Positions 52,903 to 60,948 of a stretch of DNA of 64,000 nucleotides are shown piece by piece (positions within the stretch are counted from its first letter, which is position 1; every line of letters begins with the position of its first letter). Below the pieces are notes generated by a model that saw only the letters and a list, made by a program, of their open reading frames with translations, was not told where the DNA came from and made no database searches. The stretch lies in the NCBI GenBank assembly GCA_934527315.1, contig CAKTAK010000002.1, positions 62,001 through 126,000 on the forward strand, given 5' to 3'. The position numbers were made by a program, and so were the translations under genes. The DNA is from HGM13010 sp934527315 (GTDB taxonomy: Bacteria; Bacillota; Clostridia; Oscillospirales; Oscillospiraceae).

Positions 52903-52932
52903 TTTCTACCCCCGGGGTCAAGGGGATAGAAA
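52903..52932. promoter_or_regulatory. imperfect inverted repeat near the epimerase promoter
   Basis: TTTCTACCCCC (52903-52913) and GGGGATAGAAA (52922-52932) pair with one mismatch. It ends 17 bp upstream of the -35 box at 52950. Confidence 0.4.
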
Positions 52933-52949
52933 AATTTTTTATTCTATCC

Positions 52950-52978
52950 TTGACGGAACGAGCGGAAGGAAATACAAT
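52950..52978 (+). promoter_or_regulatory. sigma-A-type promoter for the epimerase gene
   Basis: TTGACG (52950-52955), 17-bp spacer, TACAAT (52973-52978), 59 bp before the start codon. Confidence 0.75.
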
Positions 52979-53037
52979 GTTGCTGATCAAATCCGGCAAT
53001 ACAGTTTTATGATAGAACAATAGGGAGGATTCTGCGA

Positions 53038-54243
53038 ATGGTAGAAAAAGCAACGTTGCAGTCCTATCGGGACTGGGTGCAGAGCGAACTGCAGGCCAGT
53101 GTAAATTTCTGGCTGAAACACGGTATGGACCCGGTAAACGGCGGTGTTTACACCTGTCTGGACCGGAAAGGCGAGATTTATTCCACGGACAAGAGCGTTT
53201 GGATGCAGGGCCGCTGCGGCTGGATGTTTGCACATCTGTGCAGCCAGTACGGCGTGAAAGAGGAATGGCTGGCTGCATCCAAGAGCTGCATTGATTTTCT
53301 GGAGGACCACTGCCGGAATGCCGCTGCCGGCAATCGGCTGTACTTCACCGTGACGGCAGAGGGCGCGCCCCTGCGTCAGCGCCGGTATTATTTCTCTGAG
53401 GCGTTCTATGCGCTGGCAAATGCGGAGTATTACGGCGTGACCGGCGAGGAAGAGCATCTGAAACGGGCTCGCTGGGCTTACGACCTGTACTGGGATTTGA
53501 GCCACGGCGCACCGGACCCCACGGGCATGGGCCCCAAGACCATTCCGGAAACCCGCACCGGTCGTGCATTCGGTCTGCCGATGATTATTCTGAACGTGAC
53601 CGGCACCATGCTGCAGGTGGACCCGGAGCGGAAAGCGCTCTATGAGGAGCGGGCACAGCAGTGTGTGGACGAGATTTTCAAATATCACGTTCACCCGGAG
53701 CTGAAGTGCGTTCTGGAGAACGTGGCAGAGGACGGCACCCCCCGGCTGTACTACACCGAGGGCCGTACCGTGAACCCCGGTCACGACATCGAGGGCGTTT
53801 GGTTCCTGCTGGAGCATGCAAAACGTACCGGCGATGCAGAACTGGTGCAGAAAGCTGCGGAAATCTTCAACTGGGCCATCGAGGCCGGTTGGGATAAGGA
53901 GTACGGCGGACTGCTGTACTTTATCGACTGCCTGGGCAAGCCGCCCGAGGCTTATGAGCACGATATGAAACTGTGGTGGCCCCACAACGAAATCATGATT
54001 TCCTCTCTGATGCTCTACCGCGACACCGGAGACGAGAAGTATTTCGATTGGTTTGAAAAGGTCATGGATTACTGCAAAAAGCATTTTGCAGACCCGGAAT
54101 ACGGCGAGTGGTACGGCTATCTCCGCCGGGACGGTCTGCCCACCATGCCCTCCACCAAGGGTTCCACCTTCAAAGGCCCCTTCCATCTGCCCCGCGCACT
54201 GATGCTGTGCGACAAGATGCTGGGTGAGCTGCTGGCTCGTTAA
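53038..54243 (+). CDS. N-acylglucosamine 2-epimerase (AGE/RnBP family)
   Basis: Alpha6/alpha6-barrel enzyme that interconverts N-acetylmannosamine and N-acetylglucosamine. 401 residues, normal for the family. Active-site regions are visible: the GGVYTCLDRKGE start, SVWMQGRCGWMF, YFSEAFYALANAEY, NPGHDIEGVW (catalytic His) and WWPHNEIM (second His). TAGGGAGG precedes the ATG. It opens the plus-strand sialic acid genes but has its own promoter and terminator. It supplies the step that NanE performs on phosphorylated sugar in other bacteria. Confidence 0.92.
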   Translation: MVEKATLQSYRDWVQSELQASVNFWLKHGMDPVNGGVYTCLDRKGEIYSTDKSVWMQGRCGWMFAHLCSQYGVKEEWLAASKSCIDFLEDHCRNAAAGNRLYFTVTAEGAPLRQRRYYFSEAFYALANAEYYGVTGEEEHLKRARWAYDLYWDLSHGAPDPTGMGPKTIPETRTGRAFGLPMIILNVTGTMLQVDPERKALYEERAQQCVDEIFKYHVHPELKCVLENVAEDGTPRLYYTEGRTVNPGHDIEGVWFLLEHAKRTGDAELVQKAAEIFNWAIEAGWDKEYGGLLYFIDCLGKPPEAYEHDMKLWWPHNEIMISSLMLYRDTGDEKYFDWFEKVMDYCKKHFADPEYGEWYGYLRRDGLPTMPSTKGSTFKGPFHLPRALMLCDKMLGELLAR

Positions 54244-54259
54244 TTCCATCAAGCAATAC

Positions 54260-54292
54260 AAAATCTCCCCGGACCGCACCGGGGAGATTTTT
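54260..54292 (+). terminator. terminator after the epimerase gene
   Basis: Stem AAAATCTCCCCGG / CCGGGGAGATTTT, loop ACCGCA, TTTTTG tail. It separates the epimerase transcript from the transporter operon. Confidence 0.88.
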
Positions 54293-54372
54293 GTCGCAGA
54301 GGGAAAAACAGTTCCGAAAAAACGAGAATTTGTGAATCAAAGCACGAAGTTTCTACGGTTACAATTGCTAAT

Positions 54373-54388
54373 AAATTTACGTAAATTT
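54373..54388. promoter_or_regulatory. perfect 16-bp palindrome, candidate operator
   Basis: AAATTTACGTAAATTT, 40 bp upstream of the -35 box of the transporter operon. A candidate site for an activator or repressor of sialic acid uptake. Confidence 0.5.
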
Positions 54389-54428
54389 GTTGATTTTTAC
54401 CAGGTTTTGCCTTTTCAGTGGCTGCAAC

Positions 54429-54458
54429 TTGACAATGTTTCTGTGCTGATTGTATAAT
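54429..54458 (+). promoter_or_regulatory. consensus promoter for the sugar ABC transporter operon
   Basis: TTGACA (54429-54434), 18-bp spacer, TATAAT (54453-54458). Both hexamers match consensus exactly. The leader is about 75 nt. Confidence 0.85.
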
Positions 54459-54541
54459 ATGTGTAACCTTGATGCGAACATGCGGGCGGCAATGTGTCCG
54501 CGTGGACGCACACAATTTTTTAAAATTTGAGGAGGCACCGT

Positions 54542-55876
54542 ATGAAGAAGATGAAACGGATTCTCGCATTGGTTCTGGCTCTGGCAATGATTTTTACATT
54601 GGCAGCCTGCGGCGAGAAGAAAGAGCCCACAACCGACGACAAAGATGCTGACGAAACCACTGCTACCAGCATCACCCTGTGGACTTACCCTGTCGGCAAC
54701 TGGGGCAAAGAAGAGAATGTTAAGGCTCTGACCGACGCATTCAAGGCCGACACCGGCATTGATGTGCAGGTTGAGTACCTGGCATACGCTGACGGCGACG
54801 ATAAGGTCAACACCGCTATCACCGCCGGCAAGGCACCGGACCTGGTTCTGGAAGGACCCGAGCGTCTGGTTGCAAACTGGGGCGCAAACGGCTACATGGT
54901 GGATCTGAGCGATATGCTGGACGATACCGACAGACAGGAGATTCAGGAGTCCGTCCTGACTGCTTGCACCAACGCTGACGGCGCTGTTTACGAGTATCCT
55001 CTGGTTATGACCGCACACTGCATGGCCATCAACCTGAACGCATTCAAAGAAGCCGGCGCTGACCAGTATCTGGATCTGGAGAACCACACCTGGACCACCG
55101 AAGGTTTCATCAAGGCTGTTGAGGCTCTGTACGCAAAGTACGGCGACACTGTCGGTGCAGTTTACTGCGTCGGTCAGGGCGGCGACCAGGGCACCCGCGC
55201 ACTGGTGAACAACCTGTACGGCGGCACCTTCACCGATGCTGAGCACACCAAGTACACTTGGGACGATCCCAAAAACATTCAGGCTCTGGAACAGCTGAAG
55301 GCTCTGGACGGCATCAACTTTGACGCTTCCATCGCCGGCGGCGACGAAATCGCACTGTTCTATCAGGGCGTTCTGAAGATGGCATTCTGCTGGAACATTG
55401 CACAGCAGCTGAACCCCAACGCAGCTGACACCGGCGCAGGCAAGACCATGAACGGCGATGACATCGTGTTCATGAGCTTCCCCAGCGAGACCGGCGAGTC
55501 CAAGCTGCAGGGCGGCATCTGGGGCTTTGGTATCTTCGATAACGGCGACGAGGCTAAGATCGAGGCTGCTAAGACCTTCATCAAGTGGATGGCTGACTCC
55601 GAGCACACTGTGGACGCAGTCAAGACCGCTAACTTCTTCCCTGTCCGCAGCGCAGCTGAGGGCACTGATCTGACCAACGTTTGGGCAGACAACGAAATTA
55701 TGAGCGAGTATCAGACCCTGATGCCTTATCTGGGTGACTACTATCAGGTCACTAAGGGCTGGGCACAGGCACGTACTTCCTGGTGGAATATGCTCCAGAA
55801 AGTGGGCGCCGGTGAAGACATTACGCAGACCGTTACCACATTCTGCGAAGAGGCCAACGCAGCAGCTGCTGGCTGA
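54542..55876 (+). CDS. CUT1-family ABC transporter sugar-binding lipoprotein
   Basis: Extracellular substrate receptor, probably for sialic acid given its genes. The 444-residue product has a lipoprotein signal peptide (MKKMKRIL.., lipobox LAAC about 19-22) and an extracellular solute-binding family 1 fold (TLWTYPVGNWGKEENVKALTDAF). The layout with two permeases resembles the pneumococcal SatABC sialic acid importer. The gene uses a narrow set of preferred codons (GCT, AAC, GAC), a sign of high expression. GAGGAGG lies before ATG 54542. An in-frame codon at 54527 is upstream of that site. Two hairpins follow before the permeases. Confidence 0.93.
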   Translation: MKKMKRILALVLALAMIFTLAACGEKKEPTTDDKDADETTATSITLWTYPVGNWGKEENVKALTDAFKADTGIDVQVEYLAYADGDDKVNTAITAGKAPDLVLEGPERLVANWGANGYMVDLSDMLDDTDRQEIQESVLTACTNADGAVYEYPLVMTAHCMAINLNAFKEAGADQYLDLENHTWTTEGFIKAVEALYAKYGDTVGAVYCVGQGGDQGTRALVNNLYGGTFTDAEHTKYTWDDPKNIQALEQLKALDGINFDASIAGGDEIALFYQGVLKMAFCWNIAQQLNPNAADTGAGKTMNGDDIVFMSFPSETGESKLQGGIWGFGIFDNGDEAKIEAAKTFIKWMADSEHTVDAVKTANFFPVRSAAEGTDLTNVWADNEIMSEYQTLMPYLGDYYQVTKGWAQARTSWWNMLQKVGAGEDITQTVTTFCEEANAAAAG

Positions 55877-55911
55877 TTCCGAATGAATCCTGTGTCTTAA
55901 CAAGGGTTCGC

Positions 55912-55948
55912 GCGCCCCTCCCCCAATACGCGGGGAGGGGCGCTTTTT
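55912..55948 (+). terminator. intra-operon terminator after the binding-protein gene
   Basis: Perfect 12-bp G/C-rich stem GCGCCCCTCCCC / GGGGAGGGGCGC with eight-base loop and TTTTT. Partial termination here would keep receptor mRNA in excess over permease mRNA. Confidence 0.85.
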
Positions 55949-55958
55949 CTTCCTTGCA

Positions 55959-56011
55959 GAGATACGCGTTGCAGGTCGGGCAGCAGCTGTCGGACTTGTA
56001 ACGCGTATCTC
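55959..56011 (+). other. long second hairpin before the permease genes
   Basis: Perfect 12-bp stem GAGATACGCGTT (55959-55970) / AACGCGTATCTC (56000-56011) with a 29-base loop that can partly pair inside (CAGGTC/GACTTG). No T run follows, so it is not a terminator. It may protect or regulate the downstream mRNA. Confidence 0.6.
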
Positions 56012-56047
56012 CGCGCTTATTCAGTTACCAAGAGAGGGTGATTTTCT

Positions 56048-56962
56048 TTGGCAAAATCCAAACAGCCAGAGATGAGCCGGGCGCTGCAGCGCCGGGAAAA
56101 TATTTCCGGATACCTGTTTATGCTGCCCAGTTTGATCTTTTTTGTGGGATTCGTAATCATTCCCATGTTTATTTGTATCTTTACCAGTCTGACCGATGCC
56201 AATATGCATTCCAAAACGGCGACCTCCTTTGTCGGACTGGCAAACTTCGCGCGACTGTTTCAAGACAAAACCTTCCTGCGGGCATTGCGGAACACATTCG
56301 TGATTGTGGTGGTCAGCGTGCCTACAGTGTGTGCCTTTTCTCTGTGGGTCAGCTCTGCAATTTACAAGATGCACAGCGCGGCACGGTCCCTCTTCCGTAT
56401 TATTTTCTATCTGCCCGTGGTAACCGGCTCCGTTGCCGTTACCGTGGTGTGGAAATGGATGTACAACAACTACTACGGTGTGTTTAACTATGTGCTCAAG
56501 GGTGCAGGTATCATTGAACGAAATATCAACTGGTTGGGCGACGAGCGGTTTGCACTGTGGTGCATTATTCTGATTCTGTTTACCACCTCCGTGGGTCAGC
56601 CCATTGTGCTGTATGTCTCCGCGCTGGGTAACGTGGACCAGTCTCTGGTGGAGGCGGCGCAGGTAGACGGCGCCAACAACATGCAGGTGTTCTGGAAAAT
56701 CAAATGGCCCCAGATTATGCCCACCACGTTGTATATTCTGGTCATTACCACCATCAACAGTTTCCAGTGCTTTGCGCTGATTCAGCTGTTGACGTCCGGC
56801 GGCTCCGGCACGAATACGGTCATGTACTATATTTACTACACGGCATTCAAGCTCACGGAACAGAGCGGACACTTCGGTTACGCAAACGCCATGGGCGTTG
56901 TCTTGGCATTGGCCATCGCGGCGCTGTCGGCATTGCAGTTCCGATTGGCAAAAGAAACTTAA
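56048..56962 (+). CDS. CUT1 ABC transporter permease (MalF/UgpA-like)
   Basis: First permease of the sugar importer, 304 residues, six transmembrane helices. The ABC-permease EAA loop is visible as EAAQVDGANNMQVFWKIKWPQI (the last residues contact the ATPase). It starts with TTG at 56048 behind AGAGAGGGTG. The second permease gene follows 12 bp after the stop. The N-terminal residues are basic and cytoplasmic. Confidence 0.93.
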   Translation: MAKSKQPEMSRALQRRENISGYLFMLPSLIFFVGFVIIPMFICIFTSLTDANMHSKTATSFVGLANFARLFQDKTFLRALRNTFVIVVVSVPTVCAFSLWVSSAIYKMHSAARSLFRIIFYLPVVTGSVAVTVVWKWMYNNYYGVFNYVLKGAGIIERNINWLGDERFALWCIILILFTTSVGQPIVLYVSALGNVDQSLVEAAQVDGANNMQVFWKIKWPQIMPTTLYILVITTINSFQCFALIQLLTSGGSGTNTVMYYIYYTAFKLTEQSGHFGYANAMGVVLALAIAALSALQFRLAKET

Positions 56963-56974
56963 GGAGGTGGAACG

Positions 56975-57874
56975 ATGAAATCCGGAGTAGAACGGGTAAC
57001 CCCGTATAAAATTCTCTCAGTCGTGCTTTTGGTCGTTCTGGCCTTGACGTTTTTGTTCCCGTTGTATTGGATTATTACCGGTGCATTCAAAACCGGTCCC
57101 GAAATCAACGCCGTCACCCCGGTTTGGTTCCCCAGTGAGTGGACAACGGCGAACTTCCATAAGCTGTTCACGAACCGCACGGCACCGCTGTTCAGCATTG
57201 GACCGGCAGAAAATCCTTGGATTACCGGCCCCACCATTCCCGCAGCCATTCGCTGGCTGCTGAACACCGTGTTTATGTCCGTAACGGCAATGATTCTGAC
57301 CTGCGCAACCGCTGCCATGGCAGGCTATGCGCTGGCAAAGAAACGGTTCCGGGGCAGAGCCATTGTGTTCGGTCTGATTGTGTGCGCAATGGCATTACCG
57401 AAACAGGTTATTTTGATTCCGCTGCTGAAAGAAATGTCTCAGCTGAATCTGTACAACACCCTTTGGGCGGTCATCTTCCCCACGGTGGGCTGGCCCTTCG
57501 GCGTGTTCCTGATGAAACAGTTTTCCGAGAGCATTCCCGGTGAAATTCTGGAGGCTGCCCGCATTGACGGCGCCGGTGAGTGGAAAACCTTCTCCACCAT
57601 CGCATTGCCCATGCTGAAACCGGGCATTGGCGCTCTGGCAATCTTCACCTTCATCAACTCTTGGAACGACTACTTCATGCAGCTCGTTATGCTCAGCAGC
57701 AACAGCAATTACACCATTTCTCTGGGTATTGCAACGCTGCAGGCAGAAACCTCCATTGATATGGGTATGCTGATGGCTGGCGCAGCGCTGGCATCTGTGC
57801 CCATCATCATTGTGTTTTTGATTTTCCAGAAATACTTCACCCAGGGTATCACCATGGGTGCTGTAAAAGGTTAA
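56975..57874 (+). CDS. CUT1 ABC transporter permease (MalG/UgpE-like)
   Basis: Second permease, 299 residues, six transmembrane helices with the EAA loop EAARIDGAGEWKTFSTIALPML. The N-terminal LTFLFPLYWIITGAFKT is typical of the MalG-like half. AAGGAGGTGG precedes the ATG. Together with the 56048 gene it forms the channel for the sugar bound by the 54542 lipoprotein. nanA follows after 49 bp. Confidence 0.93.
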   Translation: MKSGVERVTPYKILSVVLLVVLALTFLFPLYWIITGAFKTGPEINAVTPVWFPSEWTTANFHKLFTNRTAPLFSIGPAENPWITGPTIPAAIRWLLNTVFMSVTAMILTCATAAMAGYALAKKRFRGRAIVFGLIVCAMALPKQVILIPLLKEMSQLNLYNTLWAVIFPTVGWPFGVFLMKQFSESIPGEILEAARIDGAGEWKTFSTIALPMLKPGIGALAIFTFINSWNDYFMQLVMLSSNSNYTISLGIATLQAETSIDMGMLMAGAALASVPIIIVFLIFQKYFTQGITMGAVKG

Positions 57875-57923
57875 TACATCACATTTATATCGCTTTTGCA
57901 ATTTGGAAAGGAAAGAAAGAATC

Positions 57924-58838
57924 ATGTTTGATATTACCAAGTATCAGGGCGTATTCCCCGCATTTTATGCTTGCTATGAGGACGACGGCACGGTGAGCAC
58001 CACGCGTACCAAGGCATTGGCACGTTATCTGAAAAATAAGGGCGTGAAGGGTCTGTACGTAGGCGGCTCCTCCGGCGAGTGCATTTATCAGAGTGTGGAA
58101 GAACGAAAACTGATTCTGGAAAGCGTCATGGAAGAAGTGGGCAGCGAGATGACCATCATCGCCCACGTTGCCTGCAACAATACGGCGGATTCCCAGATTC
58201 TGGCAGCACATGCCGAAAGTCTGGGCGTGGACGCCATTGCAGCCATTCCCCCCATTTACTTCCATCTGCCTCCCTACGGCATTGCCGAGTACTGGAACGA
58301 TATTTCCGCAGCGGCTCCCAATACCGACTTTATCATTTACAACATTCCTCAGCTGGCAGGCGTGTCTCTGACCCAGGATTTGCTGCAGGAAATGCGGAAA
58401 AATCCTCGGGTGATCGGCGTGAAGAACAGCTCCATGCCCACCCAGGACATCGAAATCTGGGAAGAAGTCGGCGGACCGGATTTCGTGGTGATGAACGGTC
58501 CCGACGAGCAGTTTGTTTCCGGTCTGGCAATGGGTGCAACCGGCGGTATCGGCGGCACTTACGCAGTCATGCCGGAACTGTTTCTGAAGATTTACGAGCT
58601 GTATCAGAACGGAGACGTCAAACGGGCAGCACAGGTGCAGCATAAGGCTTGCCACGTTATTTACACCATGTGCGGCGCACACGGCAATCTGTACGCTGTG
58701 ATGAAAGAAATTCTGAAACGCCGGGGCGTGAACGTCGGTACCGTGCGGAAACCCCTGCCGGCACTGACCGAGAGCGACCTGACCGTTGTGGAAAGCGCAA
58801 TGGAGCAGATTGACGCCGCCATTGCAGAGTTCTGCTGA
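57924..58838 (+). CDS. nanA: N-acetylneuraminate lyase NanA
   Basis: Class I aldolase that splits Neu5Ac into ManNAc and pyruvate through a Schiff base. The 304-residue TIM barrel has the catalytic Tyr139 (IIYNIP) and Schiff-base Lys167 (GVKNSS), and YVGGSSGECIYQS (46-58), which is specific to sialate lyases rather than dihydrodipicolinate synthase. The ATG at 57924 follows GGAAAGGAAAG. An in-frame ATG at 57903 precedes that site. It lies between the transporter and nagB/nagA, as in other nan clusters. Confidence 0.94.
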   Translation: MFDITKYQGVFPAFYACYEDDGTVSTTRTKALARYLKNKGVKGLYVGGSSGECIYQSVEERKLILESVMEEVGSEMTIIAHVACNNTADSQILAAHAESLGVDAIAAIPPIYFHLPPYGIAEYWNDISAAAPNTDFIIYNIPQLAGVSLTQDLLQEMRKNPRVIGVKNSSMPTQDIEIWEEVGGPDFVVMNGPDEQFVSGLAMGATGGIGGTYAVMPELFLKIYELYQNGDVKRAAQVQHKACHVIYTMCGAHGNLYAVMKEILKRRGVNVGTVRKPLPALTESDLTVVESAMEQIDAAIAEFC

Positions 58839-58860
58839 GATAAGAGTACGGAGGAGAACG

Positions 58861-59637
58861 ATGATGCGAATTTATCGGGAAACTGACTATGATGCAATGA
58901 GCCGCCGGGCGGCAAATCTGATTTCTGCGGAAGTCATTCGGAAACCGGATTGCGTTTTGGGTCTGGCAACCGGCTCTACTCCCATCGGCACCTATCGGCA
59001 GCTGGCTGATTGGAACCGGCGGGGTGACTTTAGTTTCCGGGAAACGACCACGGTCAATCTGGACGAGTACAAGGGTCTGGCTCCGACGCATGACCAGAGC
59101 TACCGCTACTTCATGCAGAAAAACTTCTTTGACATGATTGACATCGACCCGAAAAACACCCATGTGCCCGATGGTCTGGCAGCAGACCCGGAGGCGGAGT
59201 GCGCACGGTACGATGAATTGATTCGCAGCTTGGGCTACGCAGACCTGCAGCTGCTGGGTCTGGGACGCAACGGTCATATCGGCTTTAACGAGCCCTGCGA
59301 TTGCTACATAAAGGAAACCCACGTGGTGGATTTGACGGAGAGCACCATTGAGGCCAATGCCCGGTTCTTCGCCAGCGCAGACGATGTGCCCCGGCAGGCA
59401 TTGACTATGGGCATCGGCTGCATCATGGCTGCCCGCCGCGTACTGCTGATTGCCAGCGGCGGGGATAAGGCAGAGGCTGTGTATCAGGCATTCTGCGGCC
59501 CCATTACGCCGGAGTGCCCGGCCTCCATTCTGCAGCTGCACCCGGATGTGGTTCTGGTGGGCGATGAGGCTGCTCTGGAGAAACTGACCGAATCCCGGAA
59601 AAAGCTGGGAGGAAAGAGAGAACTGATATGCGAGTAA
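58861..59637 (+). CDS. nagB: glucosamine-6-phosphate deaminase NagB
   Basis: Converts glucosamine-6-P to fructose-6-P and ammonia. The 258-residue product shows LGLATGSTPIGTY (about 33-45), NLDEY with the catalytic Asp/Glu pair (about 67-70) and GLGRNGHIGFNEP with the ring-opening His. Length is slightly below E. coli NagB, as usual for Firmicutes. CGGAGGAGAACG precedes paired ATGs at 58861 and 58864. It overlaps nagA by 10 bp, so translation is coupled. Confidence 0.95.
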   Translation: MMRIYRETDYDAMSRRAANLISAEVIRKPDCVLGLATGSTPIGTYRQLADWNRRGDFSFRETTTVNLDEYKGLAPTHDQSYRYFMQKNFFDMIDIDPKNTHVPDGLAADPEAECARYDELIRSLGYADLQLLGLGRNGHIGFNEPCDCYIKETHVVDLTESTIEANARFFASADDVPRQALTMGIGCIMAARRVLLIASGGDKAEAVYQAFCGPITPECPASILQLHPDVVLVGDEAALEKLTESRKKLGGKRELICE

Positions 59638-60755
59638 TCGGCGGTCAGGTATTTGATCTGAACGAGGGCTTTGTAAAAAAAGACCTGTTCATCAGCGGTG
59701 AAAAGATTGTGGAAACCGATGACGGCGGGGACGTATTGGACGCTGCCGGCTGCTATGTGATTCCCGGTCTGATGGACCTGCATTTCCATGGTTGCGTGGG
59801 CGAGGATTTCAGCGACGCAACCCCCGACGGCTTGCAGGCAATGGCGGATTTTGAGCTGAGCGAGGGCGTGACCCACATTTGCCCGGCAGGTATGACTTTG
59901 GGCGAGGACCAGCTGACGAAAATCTGCGCCAATGCCGCGGCGCATAACAAAACCGCCCATACCGGCGCCGAGCTGGTGGGCGTGAATCTGGAAGGTCCGT
60001 TTCTGAACAAAGCCAAAAAAGGCGCGCAGAACGAGGCATTTCTCCATGACCCGGACCCGGTGATGCTCCGCCGTTTACAGGACGCAGCCGAGGGCATGGT
60101 CAAACTGGTGACCATTGCACCGGAGCAGCCCGGCTCTATGGAATTCATTCGGAAAGCGGGAGAAATGGGCGTGACCGTTTCTCTGGGCCATACCACGGCG
60201 GATTATGAAACCGCCACTGCTGCTTATGCGGCAGGTGCCCGGCAGGCAACCCATCTGTTCAATGCCATGCCGCCCTTCACCCATCGGGCGCCCGGTGTGG
60301 TGGGCGCAGCCTTTGACCATCCGGAAGTGAAGGTGGAGCTGATTTGCGACGGGGTCCATATTCACCCCAGTGTGATTCGGGCGGTGTTTCGTCTGTACGG
60401 ACCGGAGCGGGTGATTCTGATTTCCGATTCTCTCCGGGCAACCGGTATGCCGGACGGAAAATATCCCTTCGGCGGGCAGGAAATCGTGGTGCACGGCAAC
60501 CGGGCAACCATGGCCGATGACCCCAATACCTTGGCCGGCTCCGTCACCAGCGTGATGGGCTGCCTGCGCCAGGTGGTGTCTTTCGGAATTCCGCTGAAGG
60601 ACGCTGTACGGGCGGCATCTTATAACCCGGCGCAGGTTCTGGGCATCGCAGACCGGGCAGGCAGTCTGGACGTAGGCAAAGAGGCTACGCTGGTTCTGCT
60701 GGACGAAAAAACTCTTGCAATCCGCGGCATTGTGCAGCGGGGCAAACGCATTTAA
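59628..60755 (+). CDS. nagA: N-acetylglucosamine-6-phosphate deacetylase NagA
   Basis: Amidohydrolase that removes acetate from GlcNAc-6-P. The 375-residue product has the HxH motif as DLHFHG (H52, H54), the metal-binding Glu in NLEGPF, His in SLGHTTA and HLFNAMPPFTHR, and the catalytic Asp in LISDSLRATG. It overlaps nagB by 10 bp. A 193-bp structured gap separates it from the ATPase gene. Confidence 0.95.
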   Translation: MRVIGGQVFDLNEGFVKKDLFISGEKIVETDDGGDVLDAAGCYVIPGLMDLHFHGCVGEDFSDATPDGLQAMADFELSEGVTHICPAGMTLGEDQLTKICANAAAHNKTAHTGAELVGVNLEGPFLNKAKKGAQNEAFLHDPDPVMLRRLQDAAEGMVKLVTIAPEQPGSMEFIRKAGEMGVTVSLGHTTADYETATAAYAAGARQATHLFNAMPPFTHRAPGVVGAAFDHPEVKVELICDGVHIHPSVIRAVFRLYGPERVILISDSLRATGMPDGKYPFGGQEIVVHGNRATMADDPNTLAGSVTSVMGCLRQVVSFGIPLKDAVRAASYNPAQVLGIADRAGSLDVGKEATLVLLDEKTLAIRGIVQRGKRI

Positions 60756-60780
60756 TCCAAGCATCGTTTTTCAATCCGCT

Positions 60781-60948
60781 CCCCGCCGTTACTCCATTTC
60801 TATAACGGCGCGGGAGAACCAAAAAGGAGGAAAACCAACTGCCGGCCGGCGGTGCAACAGTGTGGAGACCTGTTGTAATACAGCTGCGGTTTCGCTCCGC
60901 AGTTTGTGAGGACCTCGCCCGGAGGGGCGGCGTTCACGGCTTACGTTT
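60781..60948 (+). other. structured leader between nagA and the ABC ATPase gene
   Basis: The stretch contains hairpin CGCCGTTA / TAACGGCG (60784-60810), a strong ribosome site AAAAAGGAGG (60821-60830) and hairpin CTGCGG / CCGCAG (60884-60902), then GC-rich sequence up to the ATG at 60949. The ribosome site is about 118 bp from that ATG, and no good site lies directly before it. CAACTG occurs at 60836-60841 and again at 60953-60958. A CTG-initiated frame from 60839 to 61000 would be placed correctly for the ribosome site. No known riboswitch was recognised. Confidence 0.5.

Noticed and set aside
51407..53023. Plus-strand open frame of 538 codons
   Set aside because: Antisense to the ROK-like kinase gene. 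No ribosome site and no recognisable domain.
54377..55903. Minus-strand open frame of 508 codons
   Set aside because: Antisense to the sugar-binding lipoprotein gene, whose strong codon bias leaves the reverse frame open.
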